A stretch of DNA of 64,000 bases from Planctomycetota bacterium (GCA_023150475.1 JAKLKU010000003.1:186001-250000), one strand, 5' to 3'; positions 34,795-44,426 are shown, counted from the first letter of the stretch. Numbers and translations: made by a program. Notes: generated by a model from the sequence alone, not told the origin.

Positions 34795-35037
34795 GACGAT
34801 CGAGGGGAGTGGAAGGACGCCGACCCGGTCGCCGGAGGGCGAGACGGAGACCGACGCACGTCGCGCCGGTTCGGCCTTCGGGGGCGGAAAGGTTACGGGG
34901 GGAGCTCGATTCTCGTTAACCCCAACCCCGAGGATTTTGGCGCGGCGGCTCGGCCGAACGCGCCACTCGGTCGGCAACTACCGAGCTCGCGGTCGGTACG
35001 CTAAGGAAGAACGTTCGCGGGCGAAGGCTCCGCACCC

Positions 35038-35727
35038 ATGCAGTACGCGCCCCGCAGCATCGCGTTCCAGACCGAGGTCACGCATCCGCTGACCCATCCG
35101 GACCCCGTCGCCATCCAACGGGTCCACAACACGCTCTTCCAGGGGCCGGACCCCGACTACAAGAGCTTCGCCGTGACTCCGACCGGCGCGGTGCTCTCGA
35201 ATCCGGTCACTCGACCCGGCGCGGTGTCGGCCGCGAGTTTCCTCCCGGACCGGTTCGTCTTCCGCGAAGAACTCTCCGGCCTGACCGTCGAGGATTTCGC
35301 TCGGCGCGTGCGCACGACGTCCGAGCTCGTCACGCGCGAACTCGGCATCCAAGTGTTCACGGCGCAGCAAGTGACCATCTGCTCGCTGATCAACCCCCGC
35401 GCGTACAAGGACAGCCGCGCGTACCTGAAGCAAGGCATGTTCGGCTTCCAGAACGAGACCGCGGACTTCGGTCGGGAACCGCAGCTCTTCGGCATCCGCA
35501 TGGTGTTCCCGCCCGACGGCGAGCAGCCGAACGCCTATTCGTTGCGCATCGAGTCGTTCAACAACGATCCGCGCTCGCTGTTCCTCGAGAACGTCGGCTC
35601 GTTCCCGCCGATGCTGGTTGCGCGCGGTTTCGAGCCACTCGAGGAGAACGTGCTCGCGACGTATCGCTTCCTCGTCGAACGTGCGTTGTCGTTCGTCGGC
35701 CGTTTCGACGCGCGTCAGGAGGCTTGA
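35038..35727 (+). CDS. Conserved-looking protein of unknown function
   Basis: 229 aa, soluble and well-structured in composition (mixed alpha/beta, few repeats), starting MQYAPRSIAFQTEVTHPLTH. No signal peptide and no known motif. Its stop overlaps the ATG of the next gene (TGATG), so it is the first gene of a coupled four-gene set whose other three members are exported. It might be a cytosolic partner, but nothing in the sequence shows its job. The ATG at 35038 follows a 243-bp divergent spacer. Confidence 0.65.
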   Translation: MQYAPRSIAFQTEVTHPLTHPDPVAIQRVHNTLFQGPDPDYKSFAVTPTGAVLSNPVTRPGAVSAASFLPDRFVFREELSGLTVEDFARRVRTTSELVTRELGIQVFTAQQVTICSLINPRAYKDSRAYLKQGMFGFQNETADFGREPQLFGIRMVFPPDGEQPNAYSLRIESFNNDPRSLFLENVGSFPPMLVARGFEPLEENVLATYRFLVERALSFVGRFDARQEA

Positions 35728-36443
35728 TGAGGTTCGCAGTGCTCCTCGCGGCGCTCGCGCCGCTCGCTTGTTCGCCGTCGGACGACGGCGTGGCGACCAA
35801 CGGCGACTCCGGAACGAAGCGCTCCGCCGCGTCGCGGAATTGGCCCGCGGGCACGGCGCTCGTCGTCGGCGGCGACATCCCGATCGCAACGAGCGAAGTC
35901 GACGCCTACTTGCCCGCGATCGCGTTGATCGAACCGCGATTCGTCGAGAAACAATTGCAGCGCGTCGCGCTGACGAACATCGTCCTGCCGCGCGCCGTCG
36001 CGCGCGTGCTCGCCGGCCCCGAGGCCTACGAACGCGCGCGCCTCGCGGCCGAGACCGCGCGCAAGGCCGTGGACTCGGGCGAATGGACCGGTCCGCTCGC
36101 ACCAGGCACCAGCGGCGGCACGCTCGTGTCCGGCCCTTACTCGGAAGTCGGCATCGCTCGTTGGGCGCACTGTTTCGAACTGCAACCCGGCCAGTGGTCG
36201 GATGTGTTCGAGGAGATCGGCGCGTTCACGTTCGTGAAGTGCCTGCGCCGCGTCGACGGCGCGCTGCCGATCCAGACCGAGTTCGAGCTCGAGACCGTGT
36301 CGTTCCCCTACTTGCCCGAGGGCAAGGGACTGATCCAAGTCGAAGAAGCCTACGACCGAGTCGAGCTCGAGATCCTCGATCCGGCATGGCGCACGATCGT
36401 GCCCGAGCTCCTGCAATACCGCATGGGAGTCCACTCGCCGTGA
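35727..36443 (+). CDS. Lipoprotein of unknown function
   Basis: 238 aa. MRFAVLLAALAPLACSPSDD is a lipoprotein signal with the lipobox LAC. The mature part has a VGGDIPIATSEVDAYLPAIA start that resembles SurA/PpiC N-terminal segments, and a later ELQPGQWSDVFEEIGAFTFV, recalling the parvulin pattern around a Pro-Gly turn. A distant prolyl isomerase relative is possible. A strong AGGAGG lies five bases before the ATG at 35727. It overlaps both neighbours. Confidence 0.6.
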   Translation: MRFAVLLAALAPLACSPSDDGVATNGDSGTKRSAASRNWPAGTALVVGGDIPIATSEVDAYLPAIALIEPRFVEKQLQRVALTNIVLPRAVARVLAGPEAYERARLAAETARKAVDSGEWTGPLAPGTSGGTLVSGPYSEVGIARWAHCFELQPGQWSDVFEEIGAFTFVKCLRRVDGALPIQTEFELETVSFPYLPEGKGLIQVEEAYDRVELEILDPAWRTIVPELLQYRMGVHSP

Positions 36444-37387
36444 AGTCGTCGCTCGTCCGCGCCGCGCTCGTCGCGGCGTTCCTCGCCGTTCCGACACTCG
36501 CGTCCACGAGCGCGCGCCCTGCGCAAGGCGGCGAACCTGCGCGGAGCGACGTCGTGCGAGCCGAAGCGTGGCCCAAGCTCGGCGCCGACGTCGTCGAGAA
36601 GGTCAAACTCGACGTCGAACGCCTCCGCAAGGCCCGCACGCCCGAGATGAGCACACAGGCGCGCGACGCGCTGCTCACCTACGGCGCGGGCGCCGCGCCG
36701 AACCTGATCGCGGCCCTCGCGCGCGAAGAGGATCGTGATGCGCGGGTGCGGGTCGTCGAGGTGCTCGATCTGCTGACGACCGCCGAGCACTCGCGCCTGC
36801 TCGCCAAGGAATTCGCGTCGAAGTCGCCGAACCTGCGCAAGTGGGCGCTCGCGCGGACCGCGACGTTCCTCGACCCCGGCGTCGCGAAAGCGGCGGAAGC
36901 GGCGCTCGCGAGCGCGAAGAAGGGCCTCGACAAGAAGGAGACCGACAAGGAGGAAGTGATGCGCGCCGCGATCGCGTGCGCGTCCGCCGGTTCGGTCGCG
37001 GGCTTCGACGTCTTGATCGCGAACGCCTACGACAACTGGGGCAAGTACGGGGCGGACGCTCATGCGGCGCTCGCCGGAGTGCGCGGCGCGGAGGCGACCA
37101 AACTCGTCGCGGCCGGACTGAAGCCGAGCGACTCGCCGAAGCCCAACGACCCGGCGCTGAAGGCGCCCGACCGTGCGCGCATCGTCGGCGCCTTGCGTTT
37201 GCTCGGCGGTTGCGGCGACGAAAGCGCCCGGAGCATCGTCAAGCCGTTCCTCGACTCGAACGACAACACGGTGCGCATCGCGGCGATCAACGCCGTCCGC
37301 GCGTTGCTCGACGGCGAGCAGCCGCTCGTCGACTTGCCGGTGTTCGACGCCGTCGAAATGGCGAAGAAGCTGAAGGCGCGGCTGTGA
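36440..37387 (+). CDS. Exported HEAT-repeat-like protein
   Basis: 315 aa. The N-terminal segment SSLVRAALVAAFLAVPTLAS is a signal peptide. The rest is all helical with repeated helix pairs (APNLIAALAREEDRDARVRV, NLRKWALARTATFLD, NTVRIAAINAVRALLDGE), typical of HEAT or Armadillo-like scaffolds. The start is GTG at 36440, overlapping the lipoprotein stop (GTGA). It also overlaps the next start. Likely a periplasmic binding scaffold for its operon partners. Confidence 0.7.
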   Translation: MKSSLVRAALVAAFLAVPTLASTSARPAQGGEPARSDVVRAEAWPKLGADVVEKVKLDVERLRKARTPEMSTQARDALLTYGAGAAPNLIAALAREEDRDARVRVVEVLDLLTTAEHSRLLAKEFASKSPNLRKWALARTATFLDPGVAKAAEAALASAKKGLDKKETDKEEVMRAAIACASAGSVAGFDVLIANAYDNWGKYGADAHAALAGVRGAEATKLVAAGLKPSDSPKPNDPALKAPDRARIVGALRLLGGCGDESARSIVKPFLDSNDNTVRIAAINAVRALLDGEQPLVDLPVFDAVEMAKKLKARL

Positions 37388-38580
37388 GACGCTTCGTCGC
37401 GCTCTGCATCGCGCTGGTCGCGCTCGCCGGCGCGCTCCTCGCGCAGAAGAAGGACGACAAGGACGTCTGTCCGTACTGCGGCAACGATCCCGAGTTGATG
37501 GCGAAGGCGGGGTTGGTCAATCACGGCCCGTTCGACTTCGGCGCGAACGGCATCGAGCGCGCGGAAACGCTGCTCGCCGCGTACGACGTCAAGTGGCTCC
37601 AGTCGAAGCACTTCGAGATCGGGTTCGCGCTCGGCGCGTGGAAGGTCAAGGACGACGAGAAGAAGAAGTTCCGCGCCGAGCTCGAGAAACTCGCCGCCGT
37701 GCTGCCCAAGGTGGACCCGAAGGAACGCGTGATCGATCCGTGGCTGCGCACGCACCTCTACGCGCAGCGCTGCGAGGAGATCTACGCTCGCGTGCAGGAG
37801 CTCCTCGGCGTCGACGATTCGATGTTCCCCGACGGCACGAAGCCTTGGGACACCACCGGCAAGTACATGGGCGAAGGCCCGTACATGGGGCAGAAGGGCA
37901 AGTTCGAGGTGTTGCTGCTCCCTGCCGAAGCCGCGCTGACGACGTACCTCAAGAACGAGTTCGGCCTGCCCACCAAGAAGAACCAGCGCTGGAACATCAC
38001 CGACAAGGACACGATCACCGTGGTGATCAACATCACGGAAGGCAGCCTGCGAGAGGACATGGCGCTGCACGGCCACGTCGGCTTCAACCTCGCGATCAAC
38101 ATGCTCGACGCGTTCAAGCACTACAGCTACGACACGCCGATCTGGATCCGCGAGGGGCTCGGCCACTTCGTCGAGCGCGAGATCACGCCGAAGTACAACA
38201 CGTTCGACTCCTCGGAAGGCTCCGTCGCCGCGATGACCAGCAAGGCGAAGTGGGAGCCGGAAGTGAAGAAGCTCGTCGCCGCCGGCGAAGCGCCGCGCAT
38301 GGCCGAGCTCGTCAACATGAAGGACTACGCCGACCTCACGCTGCCAACGCACTTCGTGACGTGGTCGATGGTCGACTTCCTCGTGAAGACGAATCCGAAG
38401 GGCTTCGCGTGCTTGAACGACGCGATCCACGGCCGCACGGACGCCAAGGGCTACGCCGACGGCTCGAACCTGCTCGACGTGCACCGCGAGAGCTTCCCGA
38501 CGTGCCTCGGGTACGCGACCTACCAGGAGTTCGACGCCGCGTGGGCGGCGTGGGTGACGGCGAACTACGCGTCGCAGTGA
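37384..38580 (+). CDS. Exported protein with degenerate peptidase-MA-like domain
   Basis: 398 aa. The signal peptide (FVALCIALVALAGALLA) is followed by a CPYCGNDPELM motif with a Cys-x-x-Cys pair. A middle region LHGHVGFNLAINMLDAFKHY and TPIWIREGLGHFVERE resembles gluzincin metallopeptidases of the MA/DUF1570 kind, in which HExxH is followed by Trp-x-x-Glu-Gly. Here HExxH is replaced by HGHVG, so catalysis is uncertain. The GTG start overlaps the HEAT-protein stop. Last gene of the coupled set. Confidence 0.65.
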   Translation: MRRFVALCIALVALAGALLAQKKDDKDVCPYCGNDPELMAKAGLVNHGPFDFGANGIERAETLLAAYDVKWLQSKHFEIGFALGAWKVKDDEKKKFRAELEKLAAVLPKVDPKERVIDPWLRTHLYAQRCEEIYARVQELLGVDDSMFPDGTKPWDTTGKYMGEGPYMGQKGKFEVLLLPAEAALTTYLKNEFGLPTKKNQRWNITDKDTITVVINITEGSLREDMALHGHVGFNLAINMLDAFKHYSYDTPIWIREGLGHFVEREITPKYNTFDSSEGSVAAMTSKAKWEPEVKKLVAAGEAPRMAELVNMKDYADLTLPTHFVTWSMVDFLVKTNPKGFACLNDAIHGRTDAKGYADGSNLLDVHRESFPTCLGYATYQEFDAAWAAWVTANYASQ

Positions 38581-38620
38581 CACGCCCGCGCGGCCACCAG
38601 AGACCGTCCGCGCGCGCCGC

Positions 38621-38878
38621 TCAATCTCCGGTCGCCTCGTCGAGCGCGGCGCGACCGTGTGCACTGCGCTCGCGCAGGATCTCCCGCGCCTCGGCGAGCG
38701 CGTTCTCGGGCACCTGCAACTCCCAGTCGAAGCAGTTCCCGCCGGTGATCGTCGGGTCGGCGAGCTTGGTCATCATCGCTGGCACGTAGGTCGGGATGCC
38801 GTGCGCTTCGATCTCGGCCTGGAGCGCGAGGATCAAGCCCGGCGAGCCTTCCTCGAGCGTCACCCACTTGCCGGTCAT
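38621..38878 (-). CDS. DUF2007-like small protein
   Basis: 85 aa. The pattern LALQAEIEAHGIPTYVPAMM followed by WELQVPENALAEAREILRE matches the DUF2007 'putative prokaryotic signal transducing' family, in which one small alpha/beta domain often occurs alone. The role is unknown. AAAGGAG lies seven bases before the ATG at 38878, which fixes the start; the frame upstream runs only through 15-bp repeats. It is convergent with the peptidase-like gene. Confidence 0.72.
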   Translation of the reverse strand: MTGKWVTLEEGSPGLILALQAEIEAHGIPTYVPAMMTKLADPTITGGNCFDWELQVPENALAEAREILRERSAHGRAALDEATGD

Positions 38879-39063
38879 GCGCGTCTCCTTTGGCGGGTCT
38901 CGCCGCGACGAATAGCGAGCTCGGACGATACTGCCACCGATCGCTGCGCAGGAAATCCGGCGAGGCGTGAAACCTTCGCGAGGACGAGGAGTCCTTTCAG
39001 GAGGCCCCGAACTCTCGCCGCGGAAGCCTCGGGGTCCGTGACCGGATGGCCGGCGCGCCCAGC

Positions 39064-39138
39064 CCGGCGTTTCGTCGGCCGGCGTTTCGTCGGCCGGCGT
39101 TTCGTCGGCCGGCATTTCGTCGGCCGGCGTTCCGTCTG
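39064..39138. repeat. Five 15-bp tandem repeats
   Basis: Five phased units CCGGCGTTTCGTCGG. The fourth has A for G and the fifth is diverged at three places. They lie in a 683-bp gene-free stretch (38879-39561) that otherwise shows nothing recognisable. The unit length equals that of the array at 21946-22110, but the sequence differs. Confidence 0.88.
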
Positions 39139-39561
39139 CTGGCCGGCGGCTCGGCGGCCGACCAGCGGCGCCAGGTCACGGCAGCGGCCGACGCGTCACA
39201 CGGCGCGCTTGCCGTCGCGTCCCGCTCGAGGCCGGCCACTCGGGCGAGCCCCCTTCGCGCGCCGTGGCGGCGCCGCCGCCGCTGCTTGCCGCCGATCGCC
39301 AGCTCAGCCGATCTCGATGCCATCCGGCTCGCCGCGCCCCGGGCGCGGTTCGAGGCGAGCGGGGCCTTGCACCGGCGGGTATGCTTCACCGGCCTGAAAC
39401 TCCCGCGCCAAGTGGCGAGCCGTTCGGGTGGACACTTTCCGAGGAAGTCTTTTCGCGCCGAGCGCCCAATCCACCGCCCCGCCGCATACACTTCCGTGCT
39501 CGTCAGCTTTTGACCTGCCGGAGGCCCCGTAGGGCGCCCCGAACACCGTGCTCGACACCCG

Positions 39562-41148
39562 ATGATCCAGCGCAAGAAGAAGATCGTGCTCTTCCTCCCC
39601 CACCGCGCCGACCCGGCGCAGGGGGTGCGCGTCTCGGCGGACCTGACGCCGCTCGAGCTCCTGCAGATCGCGACGTTCCCGGACCAAGCCGGGTACGAGG
39701 TCGTGCTCATCGACGCGATGATCCACGACGACTACGAGCAGCGCGTCCTCGAGGCGTGCGACGGCGCGCTCGTCTTCGCGAGCTCCTGCATCCTCGGCTA
39801 CCAGATCGCCCACGGCGCCGAAGTCGCGCGCAAGGTGCGCCAGCGCTTCCCGAAGCTGCCGATCATCTGGGGCGGTTGGTTCCCGAGCGTCCAACCCGAG
39901 CTCTACCTCTCCGAGGGCATCGCGGACGCGGTCGGCCTCGGTCAGGGCGAACTGACGTTCTGGGAGGTCGTGCAAGCGCTCGACAACGGCGTCGACCTCG
40001 CGACGGTGCCGGGTCTCGTCGTGCAACGCGACGGACAACCGGTCTACACGCCGCACCGCGAAGTGATCGGCTTCGACAAGATCCCGGACGTGCCGTGGCA
40101 CTTGCTCGACTTCGAGAAGTACGTCGCGCGCCAGAACGACACGGGCTCGTCGAAGATCCGCCACAAGTACGCCGATCCGTGGGGCTGGAAACCGGGCACG
40201 CAATACCGCGGCTTCAGCTACTTCTCGAGCTTCGGCTGCCCCGAGCCGTGCACGTTCTGCTGCTCGCCGCTCGTCACGGCGCGGCGCTGGAAAGCGCTCC
40301 CGGGCAAGCTGCTCGCCGAACGCGTGCTCGCCGCGCACGAACGCTTCAAGTTCAACATCCTGCGCTTCCAGGACGCCAACTTCGGCGTGCACGAGAAGCG
40401 CTCGAACGAGTTCTGCAGCGAGCTCGTCAACGCCAAGACGCCGTTCTGGTGGAACGCGACGTACGAAGTCGAGACGATCGCGCGCTACAAGGACGCGTCG
40501 CTCGATCTCCTCGGGGCTTCACGCTTCTCGATGGCCGCGCTCGGCGCCGAAGCGGGCTCGAAGGAGCAGCAGGACAAGATCAAGAAGCAGATCCACATCC
40601 CCGACATCGAGAGCTCGCTGCACAAGCTCAACGCACGCGGCATCCAGACCGGCACGTCGTGGATCATCGGTTACCCGAACGAGTCGCGTGAATCGATGCT
40701 CGCGACGATCCGCCTCGCCGCGGAGATGAAGTACAAGTTCCCGAAGTCGGCGAGCGACATCTTCCCGTTCCGTCCGATCCCGGGCACCGAGGACTTCACC
40801 GCGGCCGTCAAGAACGGCTACAAGCCGCCGCGCACGCTCGACGAATGGGGTGCGATGCTCGAGTACAAGCTCGACATCGACGACATCCGTCTGCCGCCCG
40901 ACGTGTTGCGCGAGTGGCGTCGTTACGGCGTCGCTTCGACGTTCTGGGACGAGCTCGTCCAAGAAGGCTCCGGCTCCGTGCGGAAGATGATCCGCTCGAT
41001 GGCCGGCTGGCGCCTCAAGAACAAGAACTACGCCTTCCCGATCGAGTGGAAGCTCTTCCACTGGTACGTGAAGGTCACCGGCCAGACGCAGGCCGAGAAG
41101 ATCAAGCGCGACATGACCTCCGGCGTCACGCCGCACGCGCCCGCCTAG
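39562..41148 (+). CDS. B12-binding-domain radical SAM protein (copy 1)
   Basis: 528 aa. An N-terminal cobalamin-binding-like Rossmann part (KKIVLFLPHRADPAQGVRVS, EVVLIDAMIHDDYEQRVLEA, PIIWGGWFPSVQPELYL) is followed by the radical SAM core with the CxxxCxxC cluster motif in FGCPEPCTFCCSP. SILGAEAGSKEQQDKIKKQI-like and SWIIGYPNESRESML segments complete the barrel. The family (BchE/HpnP/MiaB-like architecture) does methylations, ring closures or rearrangements; the substrate is unknown. The C-terminal 120 residues are shared with copy 2. ATG start; only 10 bases separate it from copy 2. Confidence 0.88.
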   Translation: MIQRKKKIVLFLPHRADPAQGVRVSADLTPLELLQIATFPDQAGYEVVLIDAMIHDDYEQRVLEACDGALVFASSCILGYQIAHGAEVARKVRQRFPKLPIIWGGWFPSVQPELYLSEGIADAVGLGQGELTFWEVVQALDNGVDLATVPGLVVQRDGQPVYTPHREVIGFDKIPDVPWHLLDFEKYVARQNDTGSSKIRHKYADPWGWKPGTQYRGFSYFSSFGCPEPCTFCCSPLVTARRWKALPGKLLAERVLAAHERFKFNILRFQDANFGVHEKRSNEFCSELVNAKTPFWWNATYEVETIARYKDASLDLLGASRFSMAALGAEAGSKEQQDKIKKQIHIPDIESSLHKLNARGIQTGTSWIIGYPNESRESMLATIRLAAEMKYKFPKSASDIFPFRPIPGTEDFTAAVKNGYKPPRTLDEWGAMLEYKLDIDDIRLPPDVLREWRRYGVASTFWDELVQEGSGSVRKMIRSMAGWRLKNKNYAFPIEWKLFHWYVKVTGQTQAEKIKRDMTSGVTPHAPA

Positions 41149-41158
41149 GGAACACACC

Positions 41159-42727
41159 GTGATCCAGCGCAAGAAGAAGATCGTCCTGTTCCTGCCGCAC
41201 CGCGCCGATCCGACGCGAGGCGAACGCTTCAGCGCCGACCTGCTGCCGCTCGAGCTCCTCCAGATCGCGACCGGTCCGGTCGCCGAGGGCTACGAGGTCG
41301 TGCTCATCGACGCGATGATCGAGCCCAAGTACGTCGAGAAGTGCATCGAGGCGTGCGAGGGCGCGTTGCTCTTCGCGAGCTCCTGCATCCTCGGCTATCA
41401 GGTCTACGACGGCTACACGACGGCGAAGGCCGTGCGCGAGCGCTATCCGAAGCTGCCGATCATCTGGGGCGGCTGGTTCCCGAGCGTCACGCCCGAGATG
41501 TGGCTCGGCGCGGGCGTCGCGGACGCGGTCGGCATCGGTCAGGGCGAGATCACGTTCCTCGAAGTCTGCGAAGCGCTCGCGAACGGCGTCGACCTCGCGA
41601 CGGTGCCCGGACTCGCAGTGATGCGCGACGGCAAGGTCGTCTACACGGCGCACCGCGAAGTCGTCGGCTTCGACAAGATCAAACCGGTGCCGTGGCACCT
41701 GCTCGAGTACGAGCGCTACGCGAAGCTCCAGACCGAGCCGACGCACGACAAGGTGCGTCACCGCTTCCCGCTGCCCGGCAAGTGGACGCCCGACAATCCG
41801 CCGCGCGGCTTCAGTCACTTCTCGTCGTTCGGTTGCCCCGAGCCGTGCACGTTCTGCTGCTCGCCGGCACTGACCGGCCGGCGTTGGAAGGCGATCCCCG
41901 GCAAACAACTCGCCGAGGAGATCGCGGAGCTGCAGCAACGCTTCAAGTTCGACGTGCTGCGTTTCCAGGACGCGAACTTCGGCGTCGCGGAGAAGCGCAC
42001 GAAGGAGTTCTGCGAAGAGCTCGTGAAGCTGAAGGTGCCGATCCACTGGAACGGCACGATCGAGATCGAAACGATCATGCGGTACAAGGAGGAGACGCTC
42101 GATCTCCTCGAGGAATCGAAGTGCCACCTGCTCTGGCTCGGCGCCGAAACCGGCACGAAGGAGATGCAGGAGCGGATCAAGAAGTTCATCTCGATCGACA
42201 ACATCCCGACGGCGATCGGCAAGCTCGCCGACCGCGGGATCGTGCCGGGCACGTTCTGGATCATCGGCTACCCGGGCGAGACGCGCGAATCGATGATCGC
42301 GACGCTCAAGCAAGCGGCCGCGGTGAAGCACCGGTATCCGATCGCGGGCTCCGAGGTCTATCCGTTCCGCCCGATCCCGGGCACCGAGGACTTCCAGACC
42401 GCGGTCAAACTCGGTTACGTCCCGCCGAAGGACTTCCACGAGTGGGGCAAGTGCTTCGAGTACAAGTACAACGCGCACAACACGCCGCTCCCCGAGGACG
42501 TGCGCTTCACGTGGACCCGCTACAACAACACGGCGGCGATCTACGACAAGCACGTGCAAGAAGGTCCGCAGTGGATGCGTGACCTGCTCTCGAAGGCGGC
42601 CGGCTGGCGCCTGAAGCGCGGCGCCTACAAGTTCCCGATCGAGCAGAAGCTCTTCGACATGTACGTCCGCGCCACCGGCCAGACTCAGGCCGGCGCGAAG
42701 GACTACGCCGCCGCGACCGACGCCTGA
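41159..42727 (+). CDS. B12-binding-domain radical SAM protein (copy 2)
   Basis: 522 aa, clear paralogue of the preceding gene along its full length: it shares KKKIVLFLPHRADP at the start, WGGWFPSV, FGCPEPCTFCCSPA with the CxxxCxxC motif, and GYPGETRESMIATLKQA. It starts with GTG. Differences cluster in the barrel interior (for example HLLWLGAETGTKEMQERIKK against SMAALGAEAGSKEQQDKI), suggesting different substrates or a heterodimer. The tandem arrangement implies joint expression. No cell-envelope lipid or bacteriochlorophyll gene is next to them. Confidence 0.88.
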   Translation: MIQRKKKIVLFLPHRADPTRGERFSADLLPLELLQIATGPVAEGYEVVLIDAMIEPKYVEKCIEACEGALLFASSCILGYQVYDGYTTAKAVRERYPKLPIIWGGWFPSVTPEMWLGAGVADAVGIGQGEITFLEVCEALANGVDLATVPGLAVMRDGKVVYTAHREVVGFDKIKPVPWHLLEYERYAKLQTEPTHDKVRHRFPLPGKWTPDNPPRGFSHFSSFGCPEPCTFCCSPALTGRRWKAIPGKQLAEEIAELQQRFKFDVLRFQDANFGVAEKRTKEFCEELVKLKVPIHWNGTIEIETIMRYKEETLDLLEESKCHLLWLGAETGTKEMQERIKKFISIDNIPTAIGKLADRGIVPGTFWIIGYPGETRESMIATLKQAAAVKHRYPIAGSEVYPFRPIPGTEDFQTAVKLGYVPPKDFHEWGKCFEYKYNAHNTPLPEDVRFTWTRYNNTAAIYDKHVQEGPQWMRDLLSKAAGWRLKRGAYKFPIEQKLFDMYVRATGQTQAGAKDYAAATDA

Positions 42728-42891
42728 CCTGCGGAGCGGCGCCGGCCCGCCCGATCGACTCGCGCCGGCCGTCGCAGGGGCGACGACGACTGCGTGATTC
42801 GCGCGCGAGAAGCCGCGCGAGTGGACCGAGTACTCGGTTCGACGATCGATCGATCCGAGCAGCACGTGCGACGAACGCGGCGGCGACGTGC

Positions 42892-43956
42892 TCAGCGCGT
42901 GTACTGGCTGAACCAGTTCCAGAGGATCGGCACGTAGTCGATCGGGTGGTTCGTGCCGCTCGGGTACTCGTGGAGCATGTTCGGCAGGATCCGGAAGCGG
43001 TATTCGGTCGGGCCGGGTCCGGGGAGCACCACGCTGTTCCACAGGAACTGCGTGTAGTTCGGGTCCTCGATCGTCGTGTAGAGCGCCGGATCCATGCCGA
43101 CGCCTTCGGCGAACATCAGCAGCGGATCCCACATGCACGGCGTCGCGATCACGTCGACCACCTTGCGCGGCAGGATGTCGCCCGGCGCGAGATCGCCGGC
43201 CGTGATGCAGTTCGCGATCTTCTTGTCGTCCTTCGTGCCGACGACTTCGAAGTGCGGGCGGAAGTCGACGCCGTTCGCCGGATGGTAGTCCGCGGGAACG
43301 CCGCCGGTCGCGCCGATGCCGCCGGCGGAGCTCGTCGCCGCGAAGACGTCGGCGAGGTCGACGCGGAGCTCCTGTTTGACGAAGCCACCGCCGTTCGAGA
43401 AGCCGCTCGCGTAGACACGCTCGCAGTCGACGGCGAGATGCGTCAGCAACGTGTCGTGCAGCTCGTGCACGAAGCTCGTGTCGTCGGCCATCGGCAACTC
43501 CGAAGGATCGACGACGAACTCCTCCACCGAGTCCGTGCGCCACTTCGTTTTCACGGTGCCGTCGACCAGCAGGTACGGCAGCGCTTCGGGGTACACGGCG
43601 ATGAACTCGAACACTTCCGCGGCGTGGTTCCACGTCGTGTTGTGCATGATGTTCTGCGCGAGCTGCCCGGTGCCGTGGAACATGTAGACGACCGGGTACG
43701 GCCCGTTCAGCGGCGAGTACGTGCTCGGGACGTAGACGATGAACTTCCGGAGCTCCGGGTCCGCCGTGGCGACGAACGTGTTCACGGTGGGCACGCCGGG
43801 CACGAACGTCATCGAGTGACTCACGCCCGTCGGAGCGCAGGTCCCGAGCGGCACGCGAGAGACGGCCGTCCGTCCGCCGACGTGAACCGGGCTCTGCGCG
43901 CTCGCGACGGAAGTGACGAGGAGCACGAACGACGCGAGCGCGAGTTTCGAGAGCAT
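42892..43956 (-). CDS. Secreted alpha/beta-hydrolase, PHB depolymerase/feruloyl esterase-like
   Basis: 354 aa. The signal peptide is LSKLALASFVLLVTSVASAQ. The oxyanion region YPVVYMFHGTGQLAQN and the nucleophile elbow GFSNGGG match the LpqC/PHB-depolymerase-like esterases; the catalytic His is likely in HEYPSGTNHP near the C-terminus. Many Cys and Asp residues occur in between. AGGAGG stands six bases before the ATG at 43956. It could cleave polyesters or feruloyl sugars outside the cell. Confidence 0.82.
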   Translation of the reverse strand: MLSKLALASFVLLVTSVASAQSPVHVGGRTAVSRVPLGTCAPTGVSHSMTFVPGVPTVNTFVATADPELRKFIVYVPSTYSPLNGPYPVVYMFHGTGQLAQNIMHNTTWNHAAEVFEFIAVYPEALPYLLVDGTVKTKWRTDSVEEFVVDPSELPMADDTSFVHELHDTLLTHLAVDCERVYASGFSNGGGFVKQELRVDLADVFAATSSAGGIGATGGVPADYHPANGVDFRPHFEVVGTKDDKKIANCITAGDLAPGDILPRKVVDVIATPCMWDPLLMFAEGVGMDPALYTTIEDPNYTQFLWNSVVLPGPGPTEYRFRILPNMLHEYPSGTNHPIDYVPILWNWFSQYTR

Positions 43957-44426
43957 GCCGGACCTCCTGGATCCCTGCGGACGACCCAACGAACGCCAAT
44001 CGCCGCCGCCTCCCTTCGCCGAAACCGACGATTCGAGGGGTGCGACGGATTCGGAGTGACTTGGATCGTCCGACTGTGACAGGGATCGACGGAATTCAGT
44101 TCGAACGCACGCGCTTGGCGCGCAGCGAAATCCTCCCGGGCGTATCCGGCATGCGCGGCATCATCCGTTGAGCCCCCGAACGCAGCGGCTGCGCGGACGG
44201 GTCGGGGCACGCGGAGCTCCGCGGATTCGTCGGACATGCCCGCTGCCGCGTCGAGCGGACGTGAACGCGTCGAGCGGGCGCGAACCATCGGTGAACGCGC
44301 CCACCCCGCGCACCGGTGCCGCCCCGGCTCGGTAGCGCTCGGCACCGCTACGACGAATCGGCACCCTGCCGATCGCCGTGGGGCTCGCGACGAACTGCAC
44401 GATCGTCGACTGTTACGCTGGGGCGC
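43957..44426. other. Divergent intergenic region
   Basis: About 470 bp between the esterase and the YjbR-like gene, which point away from each other. It must carry both promoters, but I find no convincing -35/-10 pair. Short imperfect repeats (GTCGAGCGG types) occur around 44220-44310. Confidence 0.4.

Noticed and set aside
39046..39513. Gene encoding PAFRR repeats
   Set aside because: The frame is open only because of the 15-bp repeats and GC content; no start signal or conserved part.
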